A stretch of DNA of 50,363 nt, taken from contig NZ_KQ969062.1 of NCBI RefSeq assembly GCF_001578775.1, forward strand, positions 898,001 to 948,363, given 5' to 3'. The notes under the pieces were generated by a model that saw only the letters and a list, made by a program, of their open reading frames with translations, was not told the origin of the DNA and did no database searches. The position numbers and the translations under genes were made by a program. Position 1 is the first letter of the stretch. Each line of letters opens with the position of its first letter. The DNA is from Streptococcus cristatus. Its GTDB lineage: Bacteria; Bacillota; Bacilli; Lactobacillales; Streptococcaceae. Of the stretch, positions 14,104 through 21,537 are shown one piece after another.

Positions 14104-14580
14104 ATGTCAGATATAAAAATACTTGATGCTTGTTGTGGAAGTCGAATGTTTTGGTTTGATAAAAATGAGAGTCATACAACTTTTATGGACATCGGACAAG
14201 AAAAATTTGAGATACACGGGAAAAAGGTCAACGTAGAGCCTGATATTATCGGTGATTTTCGTGATATGCCATTTGAAAACAACACTTTTAACTTGGTTGT
14301 TTTTGATCCCCCTCATTTAAAATGGGCGGGCAAAAATTCTATCATGAAAGCTCAGTATGGACAGTTGGATAAAGTTACCTGGTCAGAGGATTTGGCCAAA
14401 GGCTTTGAAGAATGTATGAGAGTTCTGAAAGTGGGGGGGACGCTAGTTTTCAAGTGGTCTGATTGCCAAATAAATGTAAAAAAATTACTAGAGGTGATAC
14501 CATTTAAGCCTTTATTTGGACAACAAAGAGGCACTACGCACTGGCTAACGTTTGTAAAATTTGAGGAGGAATATAATTAA
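14104..14580 (+). CDS. class I SAM-dependent methyltransferase-like protein
   Basis: The 158-residue protein shows motif I as LDACCGSRMFWF (7-18), an acidic loop (GDFRDMPF), and motif IV as FDPPHLKW (67-74), followed by GFEECMRVLKVGGTLVFKWS. The DPPH box suggests an amino-N-methyltransferase acting on DNA, but motif I lacks the usual G-x-G and no target recognition domain is present. It is common in this form in phages. A DNA-modifying or nucleotide-modifying role is inferred. GGAGG precedes the ATG. Confidence 0.75.
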   Translation: MSDIKILDACCGSRMFWFDKNESHTTFMDIGQEKFEIHGKKVNVEPDIIGDFRDMPFENNTFNLVVFDPPHLKWAGKNSIMKAQYGQLDKVTWSEDLAKGFEECMRVLKVGGTLVFKWSDCQINVKKLLEVIPFKPLFGQQRGTTHWLTFVKFEEEYN

Positions 14581-14581
14581 C

Positions 14582-14923
14582 ATGACATTTTATGTTTATA
14601 GACAAAACAATTCCGGAGGCTATTTTGTTAAAGATGAGAATGTAAACATCCATGTTATCGTAGAAGCAGATACGGAAGAACAAGCAAATGAGAAATTTGA
14701 TGAAATTCTTGATGGTGATTCCAAATACACAACATACTGCACATGTTGCGGAGAACGTTGGTATGGCGTTGATGAAATTTATGAAACAGTAGAGATTTCA
14801 GATTCTTTGGTTGAAGAGTTAAAACAGCATCGATACTATTCTGAAGCTATTTTGTATGCAGCGGACGGAACCAAGAAAAAGATACTTTGGCTTGTTTATG
14901 GTATGTATGAATACTTACAATAA
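14582..14923 (+). CDS. hypothetical phage protein with CxxC pair
   Basis: The 113-residue protein starts MTFYVYRQNNSGGYFVKDEN and contains TYCTCCGERWYG, a small cysteine cluster that might bind metal. The start at 14582 uses GAGGAGG at 14563-14569; an in-frame ATG at 14561 overlaps that site. It follows the methyltransferase directly. The function is unknown. Confidence 0.75.
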   Translation: MTFYVYRQNNSGGYFVKDENVNIHVIVEADTEEQANEKFDEILDGDSKYTTYCTCCGERWYGVDEIYETVEISDSLVEELKQHRYYSEAILYAADGTKKKILWLVYGMYEYLQ

Positions 14924-14944
14924 TTTTTTAATGGGAGAAACAAT

Positions 14945-15148
14945 ATGACAAAATTTGAACTTATTTTAATTTTAACTGCTATTTTGACGACAACGTGGTC
15001 AGGAATTGTCACCACTTTTGCGAAAAAGGCTGTTTGTAAATACAAACGACAGGTTGCCTATTATCAAAAACCTGACACTCAAATTAAGATTGCGCAGCAT
15101 GTTATCAAACACAAATTTTATGAAACAGGCCAGGAGGCTTTCAAATGA
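14945..15148 (+). CDS. small membrane protein
   Basis: The 67-residue protein has one N-terminal hydrophobic helix (about 5-25; ELILILTAILTTTWSGIVTT) and a basic cytoplasmic tail. GGGAG precedes the ATG and it overlaps the next gene by 4 nt. The function is unknown. Confidence 0.7.
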   Translation: MTKFELILILTAILTTTWSGIVTTFAKKAVCKYKRQVAYYQKPDTQIKIAQHVIKHKFYETGQEAFK

Positions 15149-15564
15149 AAGTATTTGATGGCGCTAAATTAAGAGCTATCCGTAAAGAGGCAGGTCTTAC
15201 ACAGTATGACCTCGCCCCTATGTTAGATATTTCTCAAAATAGAGTTAGTGACATTGAGAGAAATGTTACTGATCCAACAACCATTGAGATTGATGCTTTT
15301 GCAGAAATTCTAAAATGCCAAGTATCAGCATTTTTGAGCGATGAAGCGGATATCGTTGTAATTACTAATACTTTCACTAAAAAGAAAAAAGGGATTGATT
15401 CTGATACGGAAAAAGATACATCAGAGCAATTGGAGTTGCTGCCAGATGATGATGTGATTACTGGCCGTGATTTAACTGGTTACATTCTAATTAAGCAAGA
15501 GGCGTACCAGTCCTTGCTTGAAGATCAATCAAAATTGAAACAGCTGCAAAGTTTATTGAAATAG
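15145..15564 (+). CDS. XRE family transcriptional regulator
   Basis: The 139-residue protein has an N-terminal helix-turn-helix (about 6-62; LTQYDLAPMLDISQNRVSDI) and a C-terminal acidic then helical region (about 95-139) that may dimerise. It lies inside the early operon and is not divergent, so it is an additional regulator besides CI and Cro. Its targets are unknown. Confidence 0.85.
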   Translation: MKVFDGAKLRAIRKEAGLTQYDLAPMLDISQNRVSDIERNVTDPTTIEIDAFAEILKCQVSAFLSDEADIVVITNTFTKKKKGIDSDTEKDTSEQLELLPDDDVITGRDLTGYILIKQEAYQSLLEDQSKLKQLQSLLK

Positions 15565-15573
15565 GAGGAGAAA

Positions 15574-16011
15574 ATGACTAAAAAACTAATAGGCTTAGAC
15601 CTATCACACATTGCAGAGGGTGGGTTACAGGAAAAATTGGATCATGAACTTGAGAAAGTTTTTGATAATATCCTAGACCTAAATACAGATGCGAAAGCAA
15701 AACGGACTATCACAATTACGCTGAAAATGTCATCTAATGATGAGCGTACAGTAGTTGATACCATCATGGATGTAAAAGCTAAGCTAGCACCTCAGAATGC
15801 GGTAGCTACAACTATTCTTGTTGGTCGTGACTATGATACAGGTATGGTACATGCAAACGAACTTAGAAGTAGCGTGCCAGGCCAGATGTATTTTGATGAT
15901 GACGCTCAATTACGAACCGATATTGGACAGCCAGTAGAGGAAGTAGAACAACAGCAAGCAGAAACAAAACCAGATATTATTGATTTTAACAAGAAGAAAG
16001 CAGGTAACTAA
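15574..16011 (+). CDS. hypothetical phage protein
   Basis: The 145-residue protein MTKKLIGLDLSHIAEGGLQE... is acidic with a conserved-looking core (KRTITITLKMSSNDERTVVD) and a Glu/Gln-rich tail ending DIIDFNKKKAGN. It consistently precedes the DUF2303 gene in such phages, as far as I recall. A good GGAGGAG site precedes the start. The function is unknown. Confidence 0.75.
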   Translation: MTKKLIGLDLSHIAEGGLQEKLDHELEKVFDNILDLNTDAKAKRTITITLKMSSNDERTVVDTIMDVKAKLAPQNAVATTILVGRDYDTGMVHANELRSSVPGQMYFDDDAQLRTDIGQPVEEVEQQQAETKPDIIDFNKKKAGN

Positions 16012-16012
16012 T

Positions 16013-16750
16013 ATGACAACAGAAAATCTTAGAGCAGCATTGGAATACGCAGTAGAACTAAATGAGAATGGATTAGAAATTTTAACAGCAGTAGATGGTA
16101 CAGAGTATTATGACGCTAACAAATTCAATCTCAAAGAACTTGATCCTAAACGCTATCCTAAAACTTTGGAGCTATCAACTTTAACAAGTCTTGTTGACTA
16201 TCTCAAAACAGATCTCAACAATTTGAAAAAACAACGCTTGATTGTCGCTGTTGAGAAAAATGATGAGGTTTGTGTATGGTCTGAAAATGATGAGCGTGAG
16301 CATCGTACATTACTTGTTGATGTTAAGGCACGCATCCCAGAGCTTTCTTTTGGCCGTTTCCTATCACCAGAGCAGTTTAACATCATGTTGCAATCAAACT
16401 TTATTGATGACAATGACCGTAGCGCATTATTAGAGTTTGCTAGCGCACTAAAAATTGAGAATGGGGCTGAAATCGAAGATAACGGGGTCTCTCAAGTGGC
16501 AACCGTTAAAACAGGGGTGGCAAGTCTCGCTAAAGGCAAAGCTCCTAACCCAGTCACATTGCGCCCATATCGTACATTTAGCGAGATTGAACAACCAGCA
16601 AGCCTATTCGTCTTTAGGATTGATAAGCAAGCAAATATGGCTTTATTCGAGGCAGATGGTAAGCGTTGGGTAGCTGATGCGGTCGAAAACATTGCAGCCT
16701 ATTTAAAAGAAAGACTAGCAGACCAAGAAAATATCACAGTTTTGGCATAA
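16013..16750 (+). CDS. DUF2303 (YfdQ) family protein
   Basis: The 245-residue protein has the DUF2303 signature NPVTLRPYRTFSEIEQPASL and VFRIDKQANMALFEADGKRW near its C-terminus. The start at 16013 is placed just after the preceding stop; upstream in-frame sequence overlaps the previous gene. Family members occur in phages of many bacteria and their role is undefined. Confidence 0.82.
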   Translation: MTTENLRAALEYAVELNENGLEILTAVDGTEYYDANKFNLKELDPKRYPKTLELSTLTSLVDYLKTDLNNLKKQRLIVAVEKNDEVCVWSENDEREHRTLLVDVKARIPELSFGRFLSPEQFNIMLQSNFIDDNDRSALLEFASALKIENGAEIEDNGVSQVATVKTGVASLAKGKAPNPVTLRPYRTFSEIEQPASLFVFRIDKQANMALFEADGKRWVADAVENIAAYLKERLADQENITVLA

Positions 16751-16792
16751 AGCACATTGCGAAAGTGCCTGGTTAAAGGTTGAGAGAAAAGT

Positions 16793-16972
16793 ATGATTGG
16801 ATTTTATAAATTTATGATTGTATCAGCGTGCCTTTTATTGGCATTGCTGATTGCAATCGCTGGAAGAAATAGCTTTAAAGAAAACACATTCGATAAAGTT
16901 TTATGGTTCGTGCTGTATATCTATGCGTTTGGGTTGTTGCAAACGGTCTATAAATTACTATCTGGAGGTTGA
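16793..16972 (+). CDS. small two-helix membrane protein
   Basis: The 59-residue ORF MIGFYKFMIVSACLLLALLI... has two hydrophobic segments (about 5-24 and 38-54). Its stop lies two bases before the next start, and GGAGG for that gene sits within its last codons. The ribosome binding site is weak (GAGAGAAAAGT). The function is unknown. Confidence 0.6.
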   Translation: MIGFYKFMIVSACLLLALLIAIAGRNSFKENTFDKVLWFVLYIYAFGLLQTVYKLLSGG

Positions 16973-16973
16973 A

Positions 16974-17315
16974 ATGGTCAAAAAGCAATTGATTAGCCTT
17001 TGCTTAGCGATATTTTTCTTGGCAATAGCTGTATTTAATCTTGGGATAGCAGTATCGAGAGATCATTACAGAGAAAAAATCTCGGCGCTAGAAAAACAGG
17101 TCGATGAATTAAAACAGAGAAAATCTGTTATCATTCATCAGGTAGATAACGCTGGGGGAATGATGTATGGAAAAATAACTGACAAACAGATTATATCCGG
17201 CCATTACACCGTAACTGCAGGAGCTTACGGGAAGTTTTTGGTCACAAAATCTCAATATGATAGTCTTGAGATCGGCGATGATATACCAGAGTATTTAAAA
17301 CAGAGAGGAAATTAA
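16974..17315 (+). CDS. DUF1372 family phage protein
   Basis: The 113-residue protein has an N-terminal membrane anchor (6-27), a short coiled coil (about 33-50) and a beta-rich domain with GGMMYGKITDKQIISGHYTV and YGKFLVTKSQYDSLEIGDD. This is the DUF1372 pattern found in streptococcal phages. The start at 16974 follows GGAGG; longer in-frame upstream sequence overlaps the preceding gene and is rejected. It faces outward if the anchor is a signal anchor. The role is unknown. Confidence 0.82.
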   Translation: MVKKQLISLCLAIFFLAIAVFNLGIAVSRDHYREKISALEKQVDELKQRKSVIIHQVDNAGGMMYGKITDKQIISGHYTVTAGAYGKFLVTKSQYDSLEIGDDIPEYLKQRGN

Positions 17316-17316
17316 A

Positions 17317-17715
17317 ATGAAATTGAAAAAATTGATTGCATGTATTCTTGTATCAATGACCTTGCTTGGATTGGCAGCTTGCCGAGAAAGTAAAAAAGTA
17401 TCGTACAATATCAGTCAAGAAGCTGATAATTTTAATGTTATTCGGCGAGTTGCCGTAATCAACACTAGAACAGATAAAATCGAATTTGAAGTTATTGGCC
17501 GAATTTCTGTAGAAACTGAGGCCAACGATGGAAAACGACTTGAAATATTAGTCGAAACTGCAAAAGGCGTATATAAAAAACACATGGTAAATCTTACAGG
17601 ATGGAATATGTATGTTGTAGAAGATCTTGAGGGGGCTGAGGTAAATCAGTACAAGTATGAAGTCAATTACATGCCAGAAAGTATCCTGCCATTCACAGTT
17701 ACAAATAAAAAGTAG
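17317..17715 (+). CDS. phage beta-sandwich lipoprotein
   Basis: The 132-residue protein has a lipoprotein signal peptide with lipobox LAAC (Cys22) and a beta-rich mature part (VIRRVAVINTRTDKIEFEVI, RISVETEANDGKRLEILVE). Such proteins are annotated as beta-sandwich lipoproteins in streptococcal phages. It lies between DUF1372 and RusA in the early operon, so it is made early in infection, unlike the Ltp-like gene. Superinfection exclusion is a possible role. Confidence 0.8.
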   Translation: MKLKKLIACILVSMTLLGLAACRESKKVSYNISQEADNFNVIRRVAVINTRTDKIEFEVIGRISVETEANDGKRLEILVETAKGVYKKHMVNLTGWNMYVVEDLEGAEVNQYKYEVNYMPESILPFTVTNKK

Positions 17716-17722
17716 GCATGAA

Positions 17723-18136
17723 ATGAAATTTGAATTTTCTTTGCCTAGAAACACCAAAAACAAAGCTCTGAACATGGTTATCAATAGTAACGACAGGCAA
17801 CATCAGGCAGATAAAGCTAAAGTTACTAAGCGCATCAGAGCTTTTGCCTATTGGCATACATCGATGAACAAGGATAAAGGGAGGGCTGCTTTTAGCCCCT
17901 CTAACCCTTGTGAGGTTACAGTTACAATTTACAGCCCTACTAAATCTAAACTAGATCCGCCTAACCTTTATCCGACAGTCAAGGCTATTATAGATGGCAT
18001 GACCGATGCCGGAATTTGGGTAGATGATAATCACAAGGTTATCAAAAAGTTATCTTTTGTTTATGGTGGCTTGAGCGAGGAGAAAGGGCATTATAGATTA
18101 GTGTTTGATATAGAGGAGGTGAAAGATGAGACCTAA
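17723..18136 (+). CDS. RusA-family Holliday junction resolvase
   Basis: The 137-residue protein carries KSKLDPPNLYPTVKAIIDGM and GIWVDDNHKVIKKL. Asp78, Asp91 and Asp101/102 match the metal-binding acidic residues of RusA endonucleases. It resolves four-way junctions in replicated phage DNA before packaging. I start it at 17723 because earlier in-frame sequence overlaps the lipoprotein gene. It overlaps the next gene by 11 nt. Confidence 0.9.
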   Translation: MKFEFSLPRNTKNKALNMVINSNDRQHQADKAKVTKRIRAFAYWHTSMNKDKGRAAFSPSNPCEVTVTIYSPTKSKLDPPNLYPTVKAIIDGMTDAGIWVDDNHKVIKKLSFVYGGLSEEKGHYRLVFDIEEVKDET

Positions 18137-18497
18137 AAAATATCCATATTTAGGAAGAAGAAAAAGGCAAAAAGTCTCGTCGCCATTATTTTCTGCACGA
18201 CCAATTTTTAACGAGATTCCAATTGTGGAAGAGGTCAAAGTTGATCTCGGAGTTGAAGCTAATGTTGGACGTTCATATCCAGAAATGTTAATACATTTAG
18301 ATATTTCTGGATACGGAAATAGAGTGCATTCTGTACATCAATTTCCTGGTATCTTCCTTACTGTTGGTGAATCAATCCAACTAAAGATACTCTTTTATAA
18401 AAGGATTAGAAATTTGACCGCAGATCGTTTTTTGACCTTTAGAGAATCTGATTGGAAGTTTCTTATCAGCGATCTGGTCAATGAATTTGTGCGTTAG
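18126..18497 (+). CDS. hypothetical phage protein with MRxxKYPY start
   Basis: The 123-residue basic protein starts MRPKKYPYLGRRKRQKVSSP and has a beta-rich middle (EMLIHLDISGYGNRVHSVHQ). GAGGTG precedes the ATG. It shares only its N-terminal octapeptide with the ORFs at 8494 and 44911. The function is unknown. Confidence 0.75.
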   Translation: MRPKKYPYLGRRKRQKVSSPLFSARPIFNEIPIVEEVKVDLGVEANVGRSYPEMLIHLDISGYGNRVHSVHQFPGIFLTVGESIQLKILFYKRIRNLTADRFLTFRESDWKFLISDLVNEFVR

Positions 18498-18519
18498 AAA
18501 GTTAATGAGGAGAAGAAAA

Positions 18520-18777
18520 ATGAAGTTTAAAAAACTATTAGCAATCGCATTGCTTGGCTTATCTTTTGTATGGTTGGCAGCGTGTGGAAACAAGGATGTC
18601 CTTGGAACAACTTTCACTTTTAATTACGCAAAAGTGAAAATGGTAGATGGGCAAATCGTAGAGGGCAAAGTCAAACAGTGGGCGAAGTACGAGAAACAGG
18701 ATAGTATCCGTGTCACTTTTGAAAATGGAGATGAGTATTACACTCACTCAAGTAACGTAACTTTGTATAACAAATAA
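18520..18777 (+). CDS. small phage lipoprotein
   Basis: The 85-residue protein has a signal peptide with lipobox LAAC (Cys22) and a mature part, KVKMVDGQIVEGKVKQWAKY plus IRVTFENGDEYYTHSSNVTL, which looks like a small beta-barrel. GAGGAG precedes the start at 18520. It is the third lipoprotein in this prophage. The function is unknown. Confidence 0.75.
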   Translation: MKFKKLLAIALLGLSFVWLAACGNKDVLGTTFTFNYAKVKMVDGQIVEGKVKQWAKYEKQDSIRVTFENGDEYYTHSSNVTLYNK

Positions 18778-18789
18778 GGAGAAGAAAAA

Positions 18790-19185
18790 ATGAATTATAA
18801 AGTAACAGTTGATGGTAAAGAGATTGAATACGGTGCATTGGTTGAAAAATCACGTTTTTCAGAAAAAGAATGGTCTGCTATTTACGCTGAAATTGTGAAA
18901 CAAAATCAGCCAGAAGTCTTTGAAAATAAGCAATCAGATACTGATTACATTGATGCATTCGGTGCGCTGATTGCTCTTGAGGAACGATATGAGGCATTGC
19001 TTGAGCTATTACCTCAAGATCAGTTCTCTTATGCCGGCACGCATCCAAAATGGGTAGCCGATGCAGTATCAGAGAACACATTGAACAAAGAAGACACGTT
19101 GCAGGATATTGTCGATATAATTGAACGGTGTGATACCTTCGATCAACTTAAAGGGGAGTTAAAAAGTTATTTTGAGCTGGATTAG
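18790..19185 (+). CDS. hypothetical phage protein
   Basis: The 131-residue acidic protein MNYKVTVDGKEIEYGALVEK... is predicted beta-hairpin then helical. AAGGAG precedes it by a normal distance. The family is not recognised; it sits in the run of small genes before the late regulator. Confidence 0.7.
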   Translation: MNYKVTVDGKEIEYGALVEKSRFSEKEWSAIYAEIVKQNQPEVFENKQSDTDYIDAFGALIALEERYEALLELLPQDQFSYAGTHPKWVADAVSENTLNKEDTLQDIVDIIERCDTFDQLKGELKSYFELD

Positions 19186-19203
19186 CAATTTGGAGGTAAA
19201 TAG

Positions 19204-19347
19204 ATGATTGAATTATCAAAGAAGCAAGCAGATTATTTGGAGTATCAACGACAAGCGCTTTTTGATCCAGAAATAAGAGGGCTGATGGATGATCCAGATT
19301 TAATTCAGAGGGCGTTAATTATCGGATATGTCGTGATAGATAGATGA
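19204..19347 (+). CDS. small hypothetical phage protein
   Basis: A 47-residue ORF, MIELSKKQADYLEYQRQALF..., acidic and helical, with GGAGG 8 nt before the ATG. The stop is 10 nt before the late regulator start. The family is not recognised. Confidence 0.6.
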   Translation: MIELSKKQADYLEYQRQALFDPEIRGLMDDPDLIQRALIIGYVVIDR

Positions 19348-19357
19348 GGCAAACATA

Positions 19358-19738
19358 ATGACTAAAAAGAAAATAGAGCGCCTATCAGTGATGCATCGTA
19401 GAGAGATAACCTGGCTCAAATGGTATTTTTTGAGAGACAAGGACAATCCTAAAAAAACAATACTTGAGCAAAAAATTCATAAAAGTTTTTTAGATAATAA
19501 ACTTGACAAAGCGATTTTTTTAGTCAATCTAAAAACTGTCACAACAGAATTCGTAGAAAAAACAGATGAAAAAATTTTAAAAACCATCAAAGAGGTGTAT
19601 GTTTACGAAAATCTCAATGTGATTGGCGCTTGTCAAGAAATCTTATATCTAAGTCCTAGCCCAGCTTATACCCATCTTAACATATGGTTTGATAAGTATT
19701 TCTACTCCACTTACAAATATCTCCCTCTAAAAATATAA
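19358..19738 (+). CDS. ArpU/DUF722-type phage late transcriptional regulator
   Basis: The 126-residue basic protein ends with KTIKEVYVYENLNVIGACQE followed by a helix-turn-helix-like LSPSPAYTHLNIWFDKYF, resembling sigma-70 region 4. This layout is that of ArpU/RinA/DUF722 regulators, which switch on packaging and structural genes. It is the last gene of the early operon and lies directly before the first of four GTAAAA-x-ATCCC promoter boxes, the obvious candidates for its targets. The link is inferred from position. Confidence 0.75.
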   Translation: MTKKKIERLSVMHRREITWLKWYFLRDKDNPKKTILEQKIHKSFLDNKLDKAIFLVNLKTVTTEFVEKTDEKILKTIKEVYVYENLNVIGACQEILYLSPSPAYTHLNIWFDKYFYSTYKYLPLKI

Positions 19739-19771
19739 CCGTAAAAATCCCCTAGCCTATGTATCTATAAT
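19739..19771 (+). promoter_or_regulatory. candidate late promoter 1
   Basis: CCGTAAAAATCCCCT (19739-19753) is followed by TATAAT (19766-19771). No TTGACA-like -35 is present; the box occupies the -35 zone. It drives the DUF4417 gene block. Confidence 0.6.
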
Positions 19772-19790
19772 CAAGGTACATAGGTTTTTT
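19755..19790 (+). terminator. hairpin with T tract after the late regulator
   Basis: CCTATGTA and TACATAGG pair across a 13-nt loop and are followed by TTTTTTA. It looks like an intrinsic terminator of the early operon, and the -10 of late promoter 1 lies in its loop. Confidence 0.65.
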
Positions 19791-19804
19791 ATTAGGAGGA
19801 TAAT

Positions 19805-20482
19805 ATGGATAATCTGACAACAAAACCATATCACAGGCAAAAGACTATTAACCAGTATAATTTGCCAGATTATGATGCCACGCGCACAGATGGTAGATAT
19901 AACATACCTACACTTGAGCCGGTTGATCATATACCGAGTAAATTACAGGGTTTTAACTATGTTTTGAATAAACCTGACTATTCAGCAGGAGTTCATTTTT
20001 TCCTAGATGATTATCAGTTTGAAAGAATGTGGAGACGCCCAGATTTTTATATAGAGAAGTTATCGGCCTTTGACTGTGTGCTTACTCCAGATTTTAGCCT
20101 ATATACAGACATGCCAATAGCTATGCAACTTTGGAATACTTACCGCTCAAGATTGATAGGTCAAATGATGCAGAATTGGGGGTATACGGTTATACCAACG
20201 GTGTCCTGGGCGGATGCCGATAGCTATGATTTTTGTTTTGATGGGATACCTACAAAAAGTACTGTTGCAATTAGTACGATAGGAGTTAAGAAAAGTCAGC
20301 AGCGTATTAAGATATGGCAGAATGGCATGGATGCCATGATTGATAGATTACAACCAAGCCGAATTTTGGTATATGGTGGTGCGATTGAATACGATTATAA
20401 AGGTATCGAAGTTGTTTATTTTGGTAATGACACGATTGAAAGGATGGACAAATGGGAGGTAGAGGGGCAAGCTCTGGAATGA
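19805..20482 (+). CDS. DUF4417 domain protein
   Basis: The 225-residue protein includes HFFLDDYQFERMWRRPD, DCVLTPDFSLYTDMPIAMQL and IPTVSWADADSYDFCFDGIP, matching DUF4417 proteins carried by phages and mobile elements. The family has no assigned function. AGGAGG precedes the start. It overlaps the next gene by 31 nt. Confidence 0.82.
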   Translation: MDNLTTKPYHRQKTINQYNLPDYDATRTDGRYNIPTLEPVDHIPSKLQGFNYVLNKPDYSAGVHFFLDDYQFERMWRRPDFYIEKLSAFDCVLTPDFSLYTDMPIAMQLWNTYRSRLIGQMMQNWGYTVIPTVSWADADSYDFCFDGIPTKSTVAISTIGVKKSQQRIKIWQNGMDAMIDRLQPSRILVYGGAIEYDYKGIEVVYFGNDTIERMDKWEVEGQALE

Positions 20483-20862
20483 GCCATAAAGGCAAAAAGT
20501 ATGGTACAGAATACAAAACTGTACATAAAGCAGGAAATATAAAGTTTGTTACTCAAAATGGGCACGGGTCACAAAAGACTCCAATGGAAACAATGACAAA
20601 AGGTAGGGTTTACGCACTTATTGATAAGAATAAAAACGCACCCAAGAGTATTGTCTATTTTGATACAAAAAATAAGCGTAATAAGCAAATTGACTTAGAT
20701 CATGTGCATAAAGGTATGAAACCACATGCTCATCATGGCTATAATCATGCAGAGCATGAGAAAAGCAAAAAGGGAGCAACCAATTTGACACCAAAAGAGC
20801 GTAAACTTGTTGAAAAAGTCAAAAAAGAGTGGTATAATCACATTAAGAAACGTAGGGAGTAG
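20452..20862 (+). CDS. MGGRG-start phage protein with His-rich core
   Basis: The 136-residue very basic protein starts MGGRGASSGMSHKGKKYGTE and holds a His/Asp cluster at 81-102 (DLDHVHKGMKPHAHHGYNHA). MGGRG starts are frequent in phage head-associated and toxin-like proteins, and clustered His/Asp could bind metal as in small nucleases. I do not recognise a defined domain. It lies between DUF4417 and the terminase, outside the structural block. Confidence 0.75.
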   Translation: MGGRGASSGMSHKGKKYGTEYKTVHKAGNIKFVTQNGHGSQKTPMETMTKGRVYALIDKNKNAPKSIVYFDTKNKRNKQIDLDHVHKGMKPHAHHGYNHAEHEKSKKGATNLTPKERKLVEKVKKEWYNHIKKRRE

Positions 20863-20917
20863 TATATAGGGATTACGCCTTGATGGAGGAGATTCCGGTT
20901 CGAATCCGGGCTACTAC
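20859..20917 (+). other. tRNA-like element (T arm and acceptor, truncated body)
   Basis: A canonical T arm, TCCGG-TTCGAAT-CCGGG (20894-20910), is followed at once by CTACTAC (20911-20917). That pairs in six of seven positions with GTAGTAT (20859-20865). Only 28 nt separate acceptor and T arm, against about 40 in a normal tRNA, so the D or anticodon arm is missing. A terminator follows at 20928. It is either a decayed phage tRNA or a tRNA-like RNA. Confidence 0.5.
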
Positions 20918-20927
20918 GTTACATCTT

Positions 20928-20952
20928 AGCCCCTTAATTGGGGGCTTTTTTT
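20928..20952 (+). terminator. intrinsic terminator after the tRNA-like element
   Basis: AGCCCC and GGGGCT pair around TTAATTG and are followed by seven Ts. Confidence 0.75.
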
Positions 20953-20972
20953 GTGTCTTAAATCAAAAATAA

Positions 20973-21005
20973 CAGTAAAACATCCCCTCTTTTAGCATAT
21001 AAAAT
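20973..21005 (+). promoter_or_regulatory. candidate late promoter 2 (terminase)
   Basis: CAGTAAAACATCCCCT (20973-20988) with TAAAAT (21000-21005) placed 17 nt after the T of ATCCC. It follows a terminator and precedes the small terminase gene. Confidence 0.6.
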
Positions 21006-21057
21006 GAAATCATGAGTAGCAATACTTGTGATTTTTTTGTTGGAAAGGAGGTAGCGA

Positions 21058-21537
21058 ATGAATGAAAGACAGAGGCGCTTTGCAGATGAGTACATAAAGA
21101 CAGGAAACGGCTATCAATCAGCAATTAAGGCTGGTTATAGTGAGAGTTATGCCAATAATCGTATTACTGAACTGTTGGGAAATGTTGGGATAAAAGAGTA
21201 CATAAATAAGCAGATGCAAGAGCTGCATAAGTCAAATATCATGGATGCGACAGAGGCGCTCTATATCCTTTCTGAAATCGCTAGAGGTAAACGAGATGAG
21301 GAGGTTTTGATACTTAATCCAACGACAGGGAAAGTAGAAAGGCACACAAAAAAAGCAGATAATGCCACGGTTATCAAGGCCATTACTGAAATCTTAAAAC
21401 GATATCCAACAGCTAAGCAATCCGAAAAACTAGGGCTTGAGATTGAGAAATTAAAATCACAGTTGACAGATACACAGATGGAAGATGACACCATCACAAT
21501 TATTGATAGCTGGGAGGGTGACGATGAGGATAATTGA
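21058..21537 (+). CDS. terS: terminase small subunit
   Basis: The 159-residue protein starts MNERQRRFADEYIKTGNGYQ and contains the Terminase_2 helix-turn-helix (SAIKAGYSESYANNRITELL) that recognises the packaging site, then a coiled-coil oligomerisation region and an acidic tail. AAAGGAGG precedes it. It overlaps terL by 14 nt. Confidence 0.92.
   Translation: MNERQRRFADEYIKTGNGYQSAIKAGYSESYANNRITELLGNVGIKEYINKQMQELHKSNIMDATEALYILSEIARGKRDEEVLILNPTTGKVERHTKKADNATVIKAITEILKRYPTAKQSEKLGLEIEKLKSQLTDTQMEDDTITIIDSWEGDDEDN

Noticed and set aside
20849..20920. A full-length 72-nt tRNA with acceptor AACGTAG/CTACGTT
   Set aside because: The pairing is perfect, but three bases separate the T arm from the acceptor strand and no anticodon arm can be folded.
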